From Diplocarpon mali (lineage: Eukaryota; Ascomycota; Leotiomycetes; Helotiales; Drepanopezizaceae): a stretch of DNA of 64,000 nucleotides. Where the stretch lies: contig JAENRP010000171.1 in the NCBI GenBank assembly GCA_024741835.1, forward strand, positions 30,942 through 94,941, read 5' to 3'. Both the position numbers and the translations under genes were made by a program. The stretch's first letter is position 1. Every line of letters starts with the position of its first letter. The notes beneath the pieces are model-generated. The model had not been told where the DNA came from and did no database searches. It worked only from the letters and a program-made list of their open reading frames with translations. Shown in pieces: positions 9,420-22,495 of the stretch.

Positions 9420-12067
9420 ATGGCGTCCCAATATCCTCAATCGGGCTCTTACCACCACAAACGCACCAAACCATCTGTATTGTCTGGTTTATCGTTCATA
9501 CACAAGAGAAATCCTTCAGCCGATGCGACTCTCCCCCCAAACACAACTAGCGCACGTCCCGTACCAGCCCTTTACGAATCAACGACCTTCCTCCCACTCG
9601 ATCATCCTCATTCAAGAGCTCTTGGGGAAATTCACCAGAATCAACAAAGTCAGCCACCGCTGTTGCCAAAGAAATCCAGGGAGGCAAAACGGCCAAACAC
9701 GACTGAAGAAGGACCAAAACTGCACAAGAAGACGCTGAGCTCAATCTCGTTGAAGTCCCTGGCTGGGAAGGATACAGAAAAAGCTATAAAGTCTAAAGAA
9801 CCCAAGTCTGGCAAGCCCAAGAAGACCAAATCTACCACCAACCTAGCCGCGCTTCTCACCCGCCCCAAGTCCTCGAGAAGTCTACACAAGGAATCTCAAG
9901 CTGAGGGCCAAACTCAGAAGGATAAGGAAAATCGAAGCCCAGTCATATCATCGCCCGTGGAGAACGCACCACCTCCACCAATTTATGCTCAGTTCTCCAG
10001 TGAGGGTTTTACCAAGCAGCCACTGGGAGGTAAGTTTCTCGAGGATGAGATAGATCTCTACACACCCGGAAACTACTCTCCGGGCAAACAACGCAACTTT
10101 TACCATGGGCATGGCCAACAACCAACTCTCACCAAGCGCGATGAGGGTCTCGAGCGCCCCAGAATGCCATACCTACCCAGCAGTTTCAGCGTACAGGATA
10201 TCAGCCGAAAAGTCAGTAATGGGTCGAGGAAGAGTGCCGAGTTGATGCGTAGGGTCTCTGGAGGAAGGCGGCCGAGCTTCGATAGAAAGACAACTGCGTC
10301 TTCTGCCAGGTCTGATGGATCGGACAAGACAGGTCCAAGCAAGGGTCAACGAGTACTGGCTGCAGTGTCGGCTTTCGGGGGAGGAAGGTCGCAGAAGTCT
10401 GAGGCTCAGTCTGACGCGATACTACAAGATAAGGATATCGAACGAGAGTTCGAAGCGATGTTGGACAGACGGAATATCCCCGAGCACCAGCGTGGAAAGA
10501 TGCGGAGCCTTGCCCTGCCGATGAAGAAGGATTTTGTGAGACAGGACTGGGCTGAAATTGCTGCGGCGAAGAATGGCAGACCTGGGACAAATGGCAGCGA
10601 CTCAAGTGCTGATGCTGCCAACGCTGCTCAGTTCGTCCCTGAAGTCAAAGCTAAAAGACCCAGAAGTCGAGCCTTCACATTGTCTAGAGGAAATAGTAAG
10701 GAACCATCACCAACCAAGAAGCACAGCAAGACAGAAAGTACTCTCGGAAATCACTCTCGCGCGAAGTCTACAGATATTAGTCTTGCAGGAGCCAAGTCCT
10801 TGACGGCCACAGGTGTTGCAGCGGCACAGTCGATGATAGCCAAGGCAAGGGGGCAAAGTCTCGATGACTTCGTCTCATACTTGAGAAAGGTTCAGAAGCC
10901 AGAACTGGTCGAAGTTGGCCGCCTGCATAAGTTGAGACTGCTGCTGCGTAATGAGACGGTTGCGTGGACAGACGAATTTATTGTACAGGGCGGAATGGGG
11001 GAGATTGTCGGGCTGCTGCACCGAACCATGGAAGTCGAGTGGAGGTTTGTATCCCCGATCCTTGCTCGCAACTATGCTAATGCCGTGATAGAGAGGAGCA
11101 CGAAGATACCTTACTCCATGAGGTTCTTCTCTGCTTGAAGGCTCTTTCCACCACAGCCCTAGCTCTTCATCACCTCGATAATATCCAACAGACACTCTTC
11201 CCAGCTCTCTTGCATATGATCTTCGACGAGGAAAAGAAAGGGCCAAGCGAGTTCACAACCCGAAACATTGTGACTTCTCTCTTGTTTACATACTTGAAGT
11301 CAGCCCCAATTTCCGAGCGATACCAGCGCGCCAAAACCCTCCTCTCCTACCTACGAGATCCAGAACCTACCGAGTCGCAACGCCCCGTCGGCTTTGTTCT
11401 CGACATGCGACGTCCTCGTCCATACCGAGTCTGGTGTAAAGAGGCCGTCGATGTCACCAAGGAGGTCTTCTGGATCTTCCTGCACAACCTGAACGTCATT
11501 GCGCTTCCAGGAGCAAGGCATCATGATAGCGAGACTATGCACGAGACGAGCAATTCTACTATCGCTTCCGTCATGTCAAATTCCAGCTTTGACAGCTCCA
11601 ATCCACACCATCTCTACATGGCTCGTCACTTTCCGCAAGAGTTGCCACCGGTACCCGCTGCTCCTTATGTTGGTGGTGTGGAATGGGATGCCACCAACTA
11701 CCTCGCCTCGCACCTTGATCTCGTCAACGGCATTATATCCTGCCTTCCCACGCAAAGCGAGCGCAACACTCTCCGTAAACAGATGCTCGTGTCGGGTTGG
11801 GAGAAGTGCTTTGGGGGCACCCTGCGCTTGTGCAAGGAGAAGTTCTACGGGGGCGTTCACGCCGGTTTGAGATGCTGGGTCGCTGCCGCGGTGGAAGATG
11901 GGTGGGATACCAGAGATGTGCGATGTGGCCCTGCCGTTGAGCCAAGGAGCCCGGCAAAAAGCCCCAAAAAGATGGCAGGGCCGTCGGAGCCACCGCCAAA
12001 GATTGACATGAAGTTGGACTTCTCGGAGACAGAAAAGAAGCCTGCTAACGATGACATCTGGCTATGA
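9420..12067 (+). CDS. GBD/FH3 (formin N-terminal-like) domain protein without FH1/FH2
   Basis: Exons 9420-11044 and 11092-12067 (47-bp intron; an Arg codon is split) encode 866 residues. The first 330 residues are basic and Ser/Lys/Pro-rich, probably disordered and phosphorylated. From about 340, IEREFEAMLDRRNIPEHQR begins a segment matching the start of the formin GTPase-binding domain. The region after about 490 (LDDFVSYLRKVQKPELVEVGRLHKL...) is an all-helical armadillo-like FH3 region running to about residue 800. True formins continue into Pro-rich FH1 and actin-nucleating FH2 domains. Here the protein ends with a short Pro/Lys tail instead. It probably binds a Rho-type GTPase and acts in cell polarity or septation without nucleating actin; that role is inferred. 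Confidence 0.8.
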
Positions 12068-12763
12068 ATTCGCGGACGGGTGCTATTCTGCGAGGTTTTT
12101 GATCTGCTTGGGTGTTTGGGTAAGAATTGGGCACGAGTCTTGCTATCGACCACCGATCCCTTGACGGCAGCTTCATTGTTTACTTTCGTTTTGGGTACTG
12201 GGCGGGTTTTTGGTGTGACTTTCTTTTGATGCGCCCTTTCTCTCATGACCAGTATGAGTAATGATTATATGAACGCGGTATGCATCGATTGAGTAGGTTG
12301 AATCAAGTCTTCTCCGTTGCGGTCGGAATGTTTTTTGATTCGCCCATACTTTTGATGTTTCCCATTGACCAACCTCCCTACACAAGGTAACCTTACCTAC
12401 CCACCTTACATCTACCTACCTGTATGTAGGGTAATGATGGCCTTAAAGCCTAGCGCCGAAATATCGGACTTAAAAGAGTTGGTTACCGAATGTAACGCAG
12501 CTTGTGGTGGGGTAGCTCCAGCATCCAGCTTTCTACTGTGTGGAGAGATACCCGTTGGTGCTAGCCGTGTCGTACCTTAATTCCCATATCTGCAAGGATC
12601 CCCGCAGCTCCGAAGTCACAGCCATGAGAGTCTTGTGTCGACTGAATACCTGCGTTTCCTTTAATCGGTCTCCCATAAATATCCCTCTCCCCCACAGCTC
12701 CTTCCGGTCTTTTTCGAAACACCATCACTCACGCAAAGCTACACGATCAGCAACACACGCAGC
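12068..12763. other. Intergenic, tail of the GBD/FH3 gene and promoter of the reductase
   Basis: No coding frame is supported in these 700 bp. The part just before the reductase (12660-12760) is pyrimidine-rich with CTCCCCC and CACAAAG-type runs, common in fungal promoters. A CCTACC-rich patch lies at 12370-12430. Confidence 0.5.
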
Positions 12764-14079
12764 ATGTCTGTAAAATCGACCAGGATGGAATACGCCCGCC
12801 TGGGAAATTCTGGCCTCAAGATCTCCAAGGTCATCTTCGGCTGCATGTCCTTTGGAGACCCTAAATGGCAAGAATGGGTCATCGACGAAGCCGCCGCTCT
12901 TCCGCTACTAAAGCACGCATACGATGTCGGTCTGAACACTTGGGTGAGTGTTATCGGAGCCCTTATTCCCTCTCACAGGGTGTTTCGGGAGGCTTAAGAC
13001 ACGAGGTCTTTCCTAGAAGTTCCCCATCTCTTGAGTAAACCCTAGCGCCCCAAAACATCTTCCAAAGCAGCAATTTTGACTGATAGTTCTTCCTCTAGGA
13101 CACAGCAGATATCTACTCCCACGGCAAATCGGAGGAGATTATCGGGAAAGCCCTTAAACAGTACAACATCCCTCGCAACAGAGTCGTCATTCTGTCCAAG
13201 TGCTTCTTTGGTGTTGCGGACGATGGCTCGCAACCACCAATTGCGGCATCCTCGGTCAATGACGGGGAATTTGTTAACAGACAGGGATTGAGTAGGAAGC
13301 ACATTCTTGATGCTGTTGATAAGAGTGTTGAGAGGTTAGGGACATACATCGATGTCCTGCAAATTCATAGGTTGGATAGAGACACGCCGAGAGAGGAAAT
13401 CATGAAGGCACTCAACGATGTTGTGGAGAGCGGGAAGGTCAGGTACATTGGTGCTAGCAGTGTAAGCTACCTTAGCAATATCACTTCAAAGGATAAGAGC
13501 TGACGATCTCTAGATGGCAGCTTGGGAGTTCCAGACGCTGCAGAACATTGCAGAGAAGCACGGATGGCACAAATTCATTTCGATGCAGAATTACTACAAC
13601 TTACTCTACCGCGAAGAAGGTATGCCTCCTGGTCTTGCTTATAATCAGCACATTTTCTGACTTCCCATGAAGAGCGTGAGATGATCCCGTATTGTCGAGA
13701 CGCCGGCGTCGGACTTATTCCATGGTCGCCAATTGCCCGTGGAGCCCTCTCCCGTCCCTTCAGCGACCGGAGCACAACGCGCGAAAAGACCGATCAGTAC
13801 CTCAATCATCTTATCCGCTCCAAGGAGAACGAGATCGACCGGCAGATCGTCACGAGGGTTGAGGAGCTTGCAAAGAAACTTGGCGTCTCGATGACCACCA
13901 TTGCCACGGCTTGGTGCTTGAGTAAGGACAAGGTCAATCCTATAATCGGCCTTAGTAGTAAGGAAAGGATTGATCAGGCCGTAGAGGCGGTGGCTTTTGC
14001 GAGCGCGGGGAAGCTGACCAAGAACGACATCGCATATCTGGAGGAGGGATATGCGCCCAAAGAGAGGCAGGGATATTAG
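12764..14079 (+). CDS. Aldo/keto reductase, similar to versiconal-hemiacetal-acetate-reductase-like fungal enzymes
   Basis: Four exons (12764-12943, 13099-13461, 13514-13619, 13673-14079) join in consistent phases to give 351 residues. NADPH-dependent aldo/keto reductases reduce carbonyls to alcohols in the cytosol. The (beta/alpha)8 barrel signatures are present. DTADIYSHG carries the catalytic Asp and Tyr, VILSKCFFG the Lys and LQIHRLD the His, and [10 protein letters not shown] and [11 protein letters not shown] are typical of the family. Introns 2 and 3 are 52-53 bp; intron 1 is 155 bp. The closest recognisable group is the yeast YPL088W/aflatoxin-pathway VrdA type, but these mostly act as general aryl-alcohol reductases, so the substrate is unknown. 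A P450 gene follows 0.6 kb downstream on the same strand. Confidence 0.92.
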
Positions 14080-14675
14080 GAAATACTCTGTGTTGCAGGA
14101 AATGGCAGCGATAGCACTCGTGGGCTGTGAATCAGAAAGTTATTGCCAAAGCCTGGGTCTTGGTTGTCTCACAATTCTGGCGATTTCCGCGTAGAGGTCT
14201 GATTGGAATGATGGCATGCGTCAAAACGAAATGGTTTACTGATAAGCCAAGCTCTATATTCCAATGTAGAATGACAACAGTGTACCACTAATCCACCGTT
14301 GGAGTTCATGACTTTATTGACTCAAGTCTTCACCACCCTTCCCCACTCTTATCGGCATGTGACTTGGAGCTCCTTGACAAGCTCACCGCTTTGATGACGA
14401 AGAGACAAGAGCCGTACAAAGAATTACATGTAGGAGGTAGATATCCGAGATTTTTTCGATTGCGATAAATAGCTGCGTTTGATTCATCAACTGAAAGATC
14501 AGACGAAGATCAGACAGTCTTGGAAGCAGGATTGATTCAGTTGATATATTCTCCGCTGTACAAGGCCCCCTGTCCCACCCTCACCTTTACTCCAGATTCT
14601 GATATGACAGCAGCGAATCACGAGGAGTTTTTAGACTGAAGACTGCCCCGAGGTTGTATCTGCCTGACTTTCTCT
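14080..14675. other. Intergenic, nothing recognised
   Basis: About 600 bp between the reductase and the first P450 gene. It must hold the P450 promoter. No coding frame or clear motif is seen. Confidence 0.5.
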
Positions 14676-16410
14676 ATGTCGATTCTCAGCAGTCCTGTCC
14701 TGGGACTCTCCCTTATCTCCTTCGTCGCCTTCTACAAGTTCATTATTTACCCAACCTTCCTGTCGCCACTATCCAAAGTACCCAATGCACACTGGTCAGC
14801 CCCGATCTCGCCTCTCTGGATTCTATGGACTCGTCTACAAAAACGAGAGAACCGAGAGACACATGCTGCTCATCTGAAACATGGACCAGTCATCCGACTC
14901 GCTCCGAATGAGCTCAGTGTCAATGATCTCTCAGGGTTGAGAAGGGTGTACGCTGGTGGGTTTGAAAAGGGACCATGGTACTCCATATTCGATAACTATG
15001 GGTATGATACCTGAAGTGAAACATAATTTCAAAATACTGACCGTTTGTACAGAGTTCCATGCATGTTCTCCGCCTTGTATTCTAAGCCTCACTCGGCTAA
15101 GAAGCGCATGATGTCCAATATCTACTCCAAAACCAGCATTCACAACTCCCTAGCACTCCACAGACAAGCCCAGCTGATTCTGTATGAGCGCCTTCTCCCT
15201 CTTCTTGTGGCAGCTTCCACGCCTCAGAAGTTCCCCAATGGTATCGAGATCCACGAGATCTGGAACTCAACGACCATGGACTTTATCACAGCCTACCAAT
15301 TCGGCCGCAAAAATGGAAGCGACTTCCTCGGGAATGAGAATTATAGGAAGCATTGGTTCTCGCTCTACCATAGTCGCAAGACCCACACATTTTGGTCGCA
15401 AGAACTTCCTGGTCTGAGCCGCCTATTGAGGAAACTTGGCATTTATCTCGTGCCGAAATGGGTAGATGACAATAACTCAGAACTCGAAGCCTGGACCCAA
15501 GAACGCTGTGATAGTACAATGGCCTATGTCAAAAGCGGGATTGCAGCTACGGATCCGGATCCAGGAAATGAGCCCGTTGTGTTCAGCGCCATGCTAAACG
15601 GCATCGAAAAGGAACGCGAGAGTAAGGGCAACGATTCCATCCTTGCCGCAGATGCTCTCAAGCACCCGGAACTCAGTATGGCGAGTGAAATGATCGACCA
15701 CCTGGCTGCTGGACATGAGACGTCTGGTATTATGCTCACATATATCTCTTGGCATTTGTCGCAGGACATCCCACTGCAAGATCGACTTCGTGCTGAACTA
15801 CGGGGTCTCAGGCCGAATATGCTTCTATCAAGTAAATCATCCAAGAATGAACTCCCTAGCTCTAAAGAGCTAGATAACCTGCCGATTCTGCACGCAGTCA
15901 TGATGGAGTCGCTCCGTCTCGATGCGGCTATCCCAGGAACTCAGCCCCGTCAAACACCTTTCCCGTCCTGTAGCTTAGGAGCGTTCTCGATTCCTGGTGG
16001 CGTCCGTGTCGGTGCTCAAGCATACAGCGTGCATCGAAATGAAGAAGTGTTTCCAGAACCCGAGAAGTTCGATTATCACAGGTGGATGGACGACGAGAAC
16101 GAGTATTCGGAGGAGCAGAAGAGAGAGCGAGATCGCTGGTTCTGGGCGTTCAGCAGCGGTGGAAGGATGTGTGTGGGAAGCAATTTCGCTGTGCATGGTT
16201 CGTTCCTCTGCTTGCTTCCCAGAAACCTGTGGTGTAGCTGAGTTTCGGAATGGTGGCTAATGATACGCAGAGATCAAGTTAGTTCTAGCAGCAGTTTATT
16301 CAAACTTTCGGACGCATATTGTGAACGATGAGGGGATCGAGCAAGAAGATGGATATACCTGTGGACCTACGAGCAACAAGTTAATACTGAGATTTGAGAG
16401 GATTGAATAG
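14676..16410 (+). CDS. Cytochrome P450 monooxygenase (first copy)
   Basis: Exons 14676-15001, 15053-16197 and 16271-16410 encode 536 residues. The N-terminal hydrophobic helix (ILSSPVLGLSLISFVAFYKF) anchors the enzyme in the ER membrane. The I-helix oxygen-binding motif reads AAGHETSG. The K-helix ExxR is in MMESLRLDA, and the haem loop is FSSGGRMCVGSNFA with the thiolate Cys. All landmarks of a working microsomal P450 are intact. The first intron interrupts the Gly codon of FDNYG-V, close to the first intron of the other P450 in this window (42108-43787), so the two may share ancestry. The family number and substrate cannot be told from sequence alone. The upstream neighbour is an aldo/keto reductase on the same strand. 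Confidence 0.92.
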
Positions 16411-19400
16411 AGCATCGAAGATTAGAGATAATGAATGGTCTAGGAATACGAATGGATAGAGACAAGAGAATAAAATCAGCTGTCGAGGCGCCTGAAGACT
16501 AAAAGAACCAGCGCATCTTGATACGGAGGCTTCAAGCCCTGGCATTCCTTTTTGGCAGCCACTATACTTATCGAACTCTAAAAATCTCTCTCTGATCGGT
16601 CCAGCGGCAATCCAAAAATTAGGGCCGTACTTCGTGCCACTAGTTCCAACGATCTACACATCGTAATCGCTAATCCTCCAACCCCTCTGGCCAGCGATCA
16701 ATCCGAATGCAAGAGCATAGATGCCAAACTTATAAATCCAAGTTAGTAGTACATGGCTTCAATAAAAGGGTTGTAGTCAAGTAGTTGCGAGTTAATTACT
16801 ACATGTACGTGGATTCTAGGTACTTCTTCGGTCAAAATCTAGCGGACGTTGCTCCGATTACTATGGCTCTATACTATATCAGCACTGGGTTATCTGGTGA
16901 CAAGTACTTGGTATACAAGTAACTGCTTACAATACTGTAAAAGTTGGAAAGTTATAAACAGCGACAAGCCCACGGCGGACATGCTCGGAAGGAGAACCCT
17001 CGCTCTCGATTCTACTAAATTGAAATATCTAGTCACCACCACAACTATTGGGGGAGTCCCGATGATAATGGTGCAGATTTCAGAGCCCGAGACTTTCCGT
17101 AACAGTCTGCGTTATGGCAATAACGGGTGACCTCGACGACCTGAGTAATGCATCATCTCAAATATCCTATATCTTGAGCATATCGGAGAAGCATTCAACA
17201 AGCCTCGAACCTTTTACGAAGAAATGCCTCCCTGTTGTACTTTATTTCCAGTGAAACTGCGTTTACTTTCATTTGACGGCCATAGCTGTGTTTGATAATG
17301 ATCACGTTATACTACATGCCGTAGATCACGCTCAAGTTGCCTAATTTCAAGTATTATGAACACACATACATACACACATCAAGAGCTCAAGCCTCAGCAT
17401 ATTGGAATCGAAATCCGTTTCAGAAGAGTAATATTGTGATGCGGCGAAGCGAAGACCTCGGAAAGCTCGCTTGTGGATGGGACCAAGTAAACAAACGCCA
17501 TAACCGCAAAAAGAAAAACCATAATACTCTTTCTCGTTACACGTGCCCTTCTCCCTCATACGAAGCCGATAGACGATTCCCGGCTTACCGCCCGCTGCCT
17601 CCTCCATCTCCACCGAGCTCCCTTCGCGATCGATCCATCCCGCATCCGGGCGTCTGCCCTCCGCAGCTGCCGGATTTTCAAGCGGAGCCGGCCTGGCAGT
17701 GGGGACGAGCGACGCATCCTTCAAACGCGAAAGAAGTCGCATGACTCGCCAGAGTCGACCTGTAGCTGCGCAGCGCAGAGGGAGCCGACCCAGGAGCCTC
17801 CGTGTCGCCTTCGCGAGCCAGGTTCTCCCTCTTTTCTGAATCCGTGGGTCCCGAGAGCCGTAGACTGAACCTAGGCGTCGCTCGGGAAGAGGACTCTCAG
17901 CAAAAGAGAGTAAATGCACGGATAAGAAACACATGTTCTTGTGTGGCGCATACAAAGCCAAGATCCTATTGTTTCTTGCTGCATGGCGCCAGAAGGGTCT
18001 CCATTGCCAGCTACCGTACGCGAACCTCTGGAGCATCTCAGTTGCAAGTTTTATATCTCCAAAGAAAAGATGTCGTAGACATGTCCTCGTAGCTCACGTG
18101 GCTATTAGTCGTCAAGCCGGATTCTCGGTCGCCGAGCCTGTCGAAATACTCTCGGGCGTTTGACGTGCAGCTTCTACTGTGTGATCCGATTCCGAATATC
18201 TTGCAAAGCTACTGCGCCGTCGTAGAGACTTCTTTCTGGCGACTGGGCTAGGAGACGCCTGACAGCCATCGCTGTTGACTAAGGTGCTTTCGCAGGTGCG
18301 ATCCAACGTCAAGGGTTCAAAGCTCTAGAGCAACCATTGCAGCATTATCTTTTTTCACACAGGTAGGCTTGGATGGCGGGAATCTCCCGGTGAAGGCGGC
18401 AGAGTATCCTGCGAAATGCACTCTTGATGCGCGTCGGCAGGTCGTCGAAAATTCCTTGCACTCATATTCAGTGGCCATATCATATCGACCAAATCTCTAC
18501 ACATATATCGACGGCCATTCGCAGCGTGTTTTCGGCCGCTTACACGCCGAGCACTCTGGCTGTCAGTCGGCATGCTGGGTTCGTGTAAGTCCGTACACGA
18601 ATTCTCGCGACTAGTCCAGTCTCAAAAGTTCCCATCGCTTCCGGCATGATCAAGGTCCATCCTGTTCTTCCACCTGTGTTGGTCAATTTCTAACTTCTAG
18701 GACAGAGACGGTGCATATCAAGCCATAGGAATACAGAACTCTAATCTACTGTTAGCAGACAGTGGCTCGATCTTCACCCATCATGCCCTGCGGATGAGGA
18801 GTGATCGCAGGAGTCAGGCATCAAGAATTGGACCGCCTGATCCGACAAGGCTTGGCACGCCCCTATCCAGCTTTCAAGTTTGTTTATATCGCTTCGCTAG
18901 CCGAGTGAAGCTCCCTGCCGAGTTTTCGGGTTCCATCGCGCCAGCGAGCAAAAGAGACACCGATTTGGTGAATTTCCTACCGAGTCATGTTGTAGGAGCG
19001 TGCTGAGAGAAGAGGTTTGTCTTTGATGTTTCGAGATCCAACTGCAGTAGGGTTATTCTACCAAGGTCAAATACCCTAATGCTCGCTAGTTGACAGACCC
19101 TTTAAGAGTCAAGAAAAAAAAGGGAGTATATTGCAATAAGCACAAATATTACTATTACAGATGACACTAATTATCAATACTACTTACAGAAGGTGCGTGT
19201 TGCAGTGCGCTGCCCTTGATGGTACGCTCCAAGAAGTTCAAGGTAAGGGGCTGTGAATATAGAACACAAAATTCTCGTTGTAGTATTGCAAGTCTAGTAA
19301 AGAGTAGGCTTGTAAGTGCCAAGCCGCTAAGGGTGCTGGAGCGCCGGCTCCATTCACCCTGCTTCCCAACATGGCTTTGAGTATCATGTAAATACCTTAG

Positions 19401-19542
19401 TCACCCCAAATAAAAAGTGAAGCTAGCTCTCACATTGAATACGCGATGCGCCGCGACAGACACGACCTCGCAAAGATCCAAAACCACTCCAACTTCCCTG
19501 AGCAATCTCGAAACAACACAACTACGAAAACCAACCGCAGAA
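16411..19542. other. 3.1 kb without a supported gene
   Basis: Short frames exist on both strands. The longest is 229 codons on the minus strand (17347-18036), inside a locally GC-richer patch (about 17560-17850) whose opposite strand is also open. It is Arg/Leu-rich, matches no family I know and has no splice partner, so I do not call it. A small minus-strand frame at 18112-18312 (KKSLRRRSSFARYSESD) looks somewhat protein-like but stands alone. The flanks are AT-rich. Confidence 0.4.
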
Positions 19543-20208
19543 ATGCAGCCAGTCAATACAATGTCTCTCGGCACCGCCGCAGAAGCCACAAGAAGCAGTC
19601 CCAGCAGTCCGTATAAAGACCAAGCCAAGCCCAGACTCACAGCTGGAAATACAGCCCCGTTCCGGCGCAGGCGTAGATACTACCCAAATTCGAAGGTCTG
19701 GTGCCGCTTCCCCGATTACAGCTACCTGCCCGCCCATCCCTTCTTCGTGCTATCTCAGGGCCTTAAATTCGAGAGATTTGCAAATGACGTGCAGTCGATC
19801 AATGGCAAGTACGTGACCAGGAGCGAGATGGAGGAGCTGTGGAATAAAAGAGTGCGGAGAGCATTTGAGAGCTCTGAGCTGCCGGGTACGGAGGAGGCGG
19901 AGAGAGAGCTTCTGCTAAAGGACGCGCTTGACCAGGTATGGCGTCTCCTTCTTTCCTCGGAAAGAGGGGAGGTTTGCTAACTCTGATAGACGAAGGGATA
20001 CCCAGGATTCGATTCCAAGCAGTATTGGGATCTTTCGGACATGATGAACAGCGTAGGCAGATTGTCCGTGGCACGTGAGGCGCAGAATAAAATCGTAGTC
20101 AAGGCACCCAGGAGCACAGTGACGGATCGCAGGGCGAAGAAGCTTACTGCGAGGAGACAGGCTGACGCAGAAACATCGGTCCTGGGATTTGAGAACATGC
20201 AAATTTAA
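19543..20208 (+). CDS. Small hypothetical protein
   Basis: Exons 19543-19935 and 19990-20208 (54-bp intron GTATGG...GATAG, phase 0) encode 203 residues from the first in-frame ATG. The start is uncertain because the frame is open upstream to 19417 without another ATG. The protein has an N-terminal Ser/Pro-rich segment, a basic patch (PFRRRRRYYP), a conserved-looking core (SKVWCRFPDYSYLPAHPFFVL, ERFANDVQSINGKYVTRSEM) and a Lys/Arg-rich C-terminus (DRRAKKLTARRQ). No transmembrane segment is seen. I do not recognise the family; clean splicing and coding-like content support a real gene. It converges with the transporter gene on the other strand. Confidence 0.65.
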
Positions 20209-20564
20209 TTGAGACAAGTGCATGAGGGAACATGTGCGCGGCGAACTGGATGCAGGCAAACGAGGCTGGAGGCTAAGAATAATCCTGTCATAGCCCAGGT
20301 CAATGGAACAGTTTGCAGAGCTGTCTAACCAGTGGGAAGATCTTTGTCATCTTCAGATTGTGGATGTGCATAGTTGCTCGCTTTCGATGCTTTTCGAGGC
20401 TGTTTCTTTTCGTGTATTGAACTGACTTGGCACAGCAGTACTTCAATTCGAGCTCAAGTAGTGACATCTTGATGATGCATGGGCGATGAAGACGTAATAT
20501 GTGAGTCGGTTCAGACATCCAATCATCGTGTTTAAGTTCAATATATCCAAACAATTGTCGAATA
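20209..20564. other. Convergent 3' region
   Basis: About 355 bp between the ends of two convergent genes. Nothing beyond presumed 3' untranslated sequence is seen. Confidence 0.5.
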
Positions 20565-22495
20565 TTAATCCGCAAGGTGCCCATGATCTGCAATATGTCG
20601 CCTCTCTGCAGCCTTTCTATCAGCATCAACTCTCCTCATTTTGACCCTCTGTTCTCTGCCGCAGCATCCCAGAGCGAGCGGAAGAGGAACTACCACAAGG
20701 GCAATAACAGTCTGGAAAATTAAGGCCTTGAACATATTTCCTGGAGGTAGGTCTGTACGATCATCCGCGGTCCCATCATTGCGACCGGGCGCACGGAGAG
20801 CATCGGAGATGATGATAAAGATCCCGCCAAGGAGTTGGCCACCAGTCCAGCAGATTGTGCTTGTGACTTCTGGAGCCACAGGATGAGTAATCTCAATAAG
20901 GTATTCCAGAACCACAGGTACAAGACTGAATGAGGCCGCGCCAAGGATAGATAAAATAACATATGGTGCCGCTATGGTACGAGCTTGGGGAGCCCAGGTG
21001 AATACTAGATAGCAAATAGCGATGATAGGAACCGTGATTTTTATAGCCAGAAGGTATGATTTAGTCTTGTCAATAACCGGTGAGGTAATAGCCGAGGTCA
21101 CCAAACCGACCACGATGAGAAGAGCTCCGGAAATACCGGCATCATCCTCCGTGAAGGAATAAGGCTGAAGGATCTGATTTAGCAAAGACGAGATGCTATT
21201 GAACAGCCCTACGTAGAATGTGTACGGGATCAAAATCATCCAGAATTCCGGTGACGAGAAGAGGAATTTTATGGACGGTAGAAGTTGATGCTTTGGTTGG
21301 GTCCCAGAGTGTGAACTCGGAGTCGGAGGCTTCGCCGTGATGAAGAATGAGGGTATGGCCGCAACAGTGGCCTAGAACTATGAGAAACGAACTGACCCAA
21401 CAGCAGTAGGATAAGATACATACAATGATAGAGATGTACAAGACCATATTGGGAATATCAGACGCCTGGTGCACCCACGCAGGGTCAATCAATTGTGCCA
21501 AAGCACCGCCGAGTGGGTTTGCCAAACTCATAACAGCCGTAGCAGCCACTCTCCCGCGATTCGTGAACCACAAATCCGAGTATTTTGTAGGAGCGGCCAG
21601 CACAAAGGGCTGCGCAAGCCCGGTCAAAATTTGCCCAAACATAACGCCTCCGAAATTACCATTCTTTCCGGCTCGAGTCGCTCCATACCTGATCCAATTT
21701 CCCAAGAATATGAGAACGGAAGCGATTATGATCGATGGCTTTGGTCCTCCCCGGTGAAGCGTGAAAACCACGAAGGGAGATGCCACAACAAAGGAGAACA
21801 TGAAGCCTGTACTGAGCCAATTGATACTAGACGACGTTACATTGTAGTACTCGGCAGCCGTCGTAGAATTCGCCGAGAAAGAGAGCCACTGGAAGAAATT
21901 AGCCATGTCGACACGAGGCTGATTGGACAGTGCACGATGATGCACTTACATCCCAGGAGACGATGATGTTCAGCAGAACCAGTTGAACCAGCCCAAACCA
22001 TCGTCTCTTGTAGACCTTGAACTCTGTCTCATTGCCGTTTATCGTCCCGGCGTCTTCAGCATTGTCCTCACTCCCGCGATCCACAGGGGCGCGTCGCGTT
22101 GCATCTCTCTCGTCGTCGCGCCCTAACAAATCGTCGTCACTACGGACCTGACGCAAAGCTTCAACTTCCCCGATTTCGTCTCGTCCATGACCACTGCCGC
22201 TTGTTGCGCTTGTTTCTGTGATCTTGAAATCGCTGGTGCTCTTGCCGTCGTGGTCGTTTATGCTGTGTTCGTTCGCTGATTGCCCGGCTCTTCTGGATGC
22301 AGCGCTCTCACTGCTTTTGCCTCTCATTCCTCGCATTTTCAGCGGCTTCATAATTGTCCAGCTAGGCAATGTCTCTCCATGAGCGGCTTTTTCGTAGGTA
22401 GTGACGCTAGCCTTCTCTGACGCAGGCGCGGGAGGTTGCTTTCTGAGTTTTGGCTTCTCCACCGCGCTGACATTCCCCGGGTTTGGCGGTATCAT
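20565..22495 (-). CDS. MFS transporter, SLC49/FLVCR-like
   Basis: Exons 22495-21950, 21888-21424 and 21371-20565 (introns of 61 and 52 bp, both phase 0) encode 605 residues. The first 170 residues are charged and disordered (RGMRGKSSESAASRR, RDDERDATRRAP). About twelve membrane helices follow, beginning at YKRRWFGLVQLVLLNII. The stretch KYSDLWFTNRGRVAATAVMSLANPLGGALAQL resembles FLVCR-type carriers, which move haem or choline in animals. In fungi the substrate of this branch is not established, so I give only the fold and subfamily. The C-terminus after the last helix is basic (GREQRVKMRRVDADRK). It probably sits in the plasma membrane or vacuole. Confidence 0.85.

Noticed and set aside
17347..18036. 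229-codon minus-strand open frame
   Set aside because: It lies in a local GC-rich patch with both strands open, has Arg/Leu-rich content without motifs, and no neighbouring exon.
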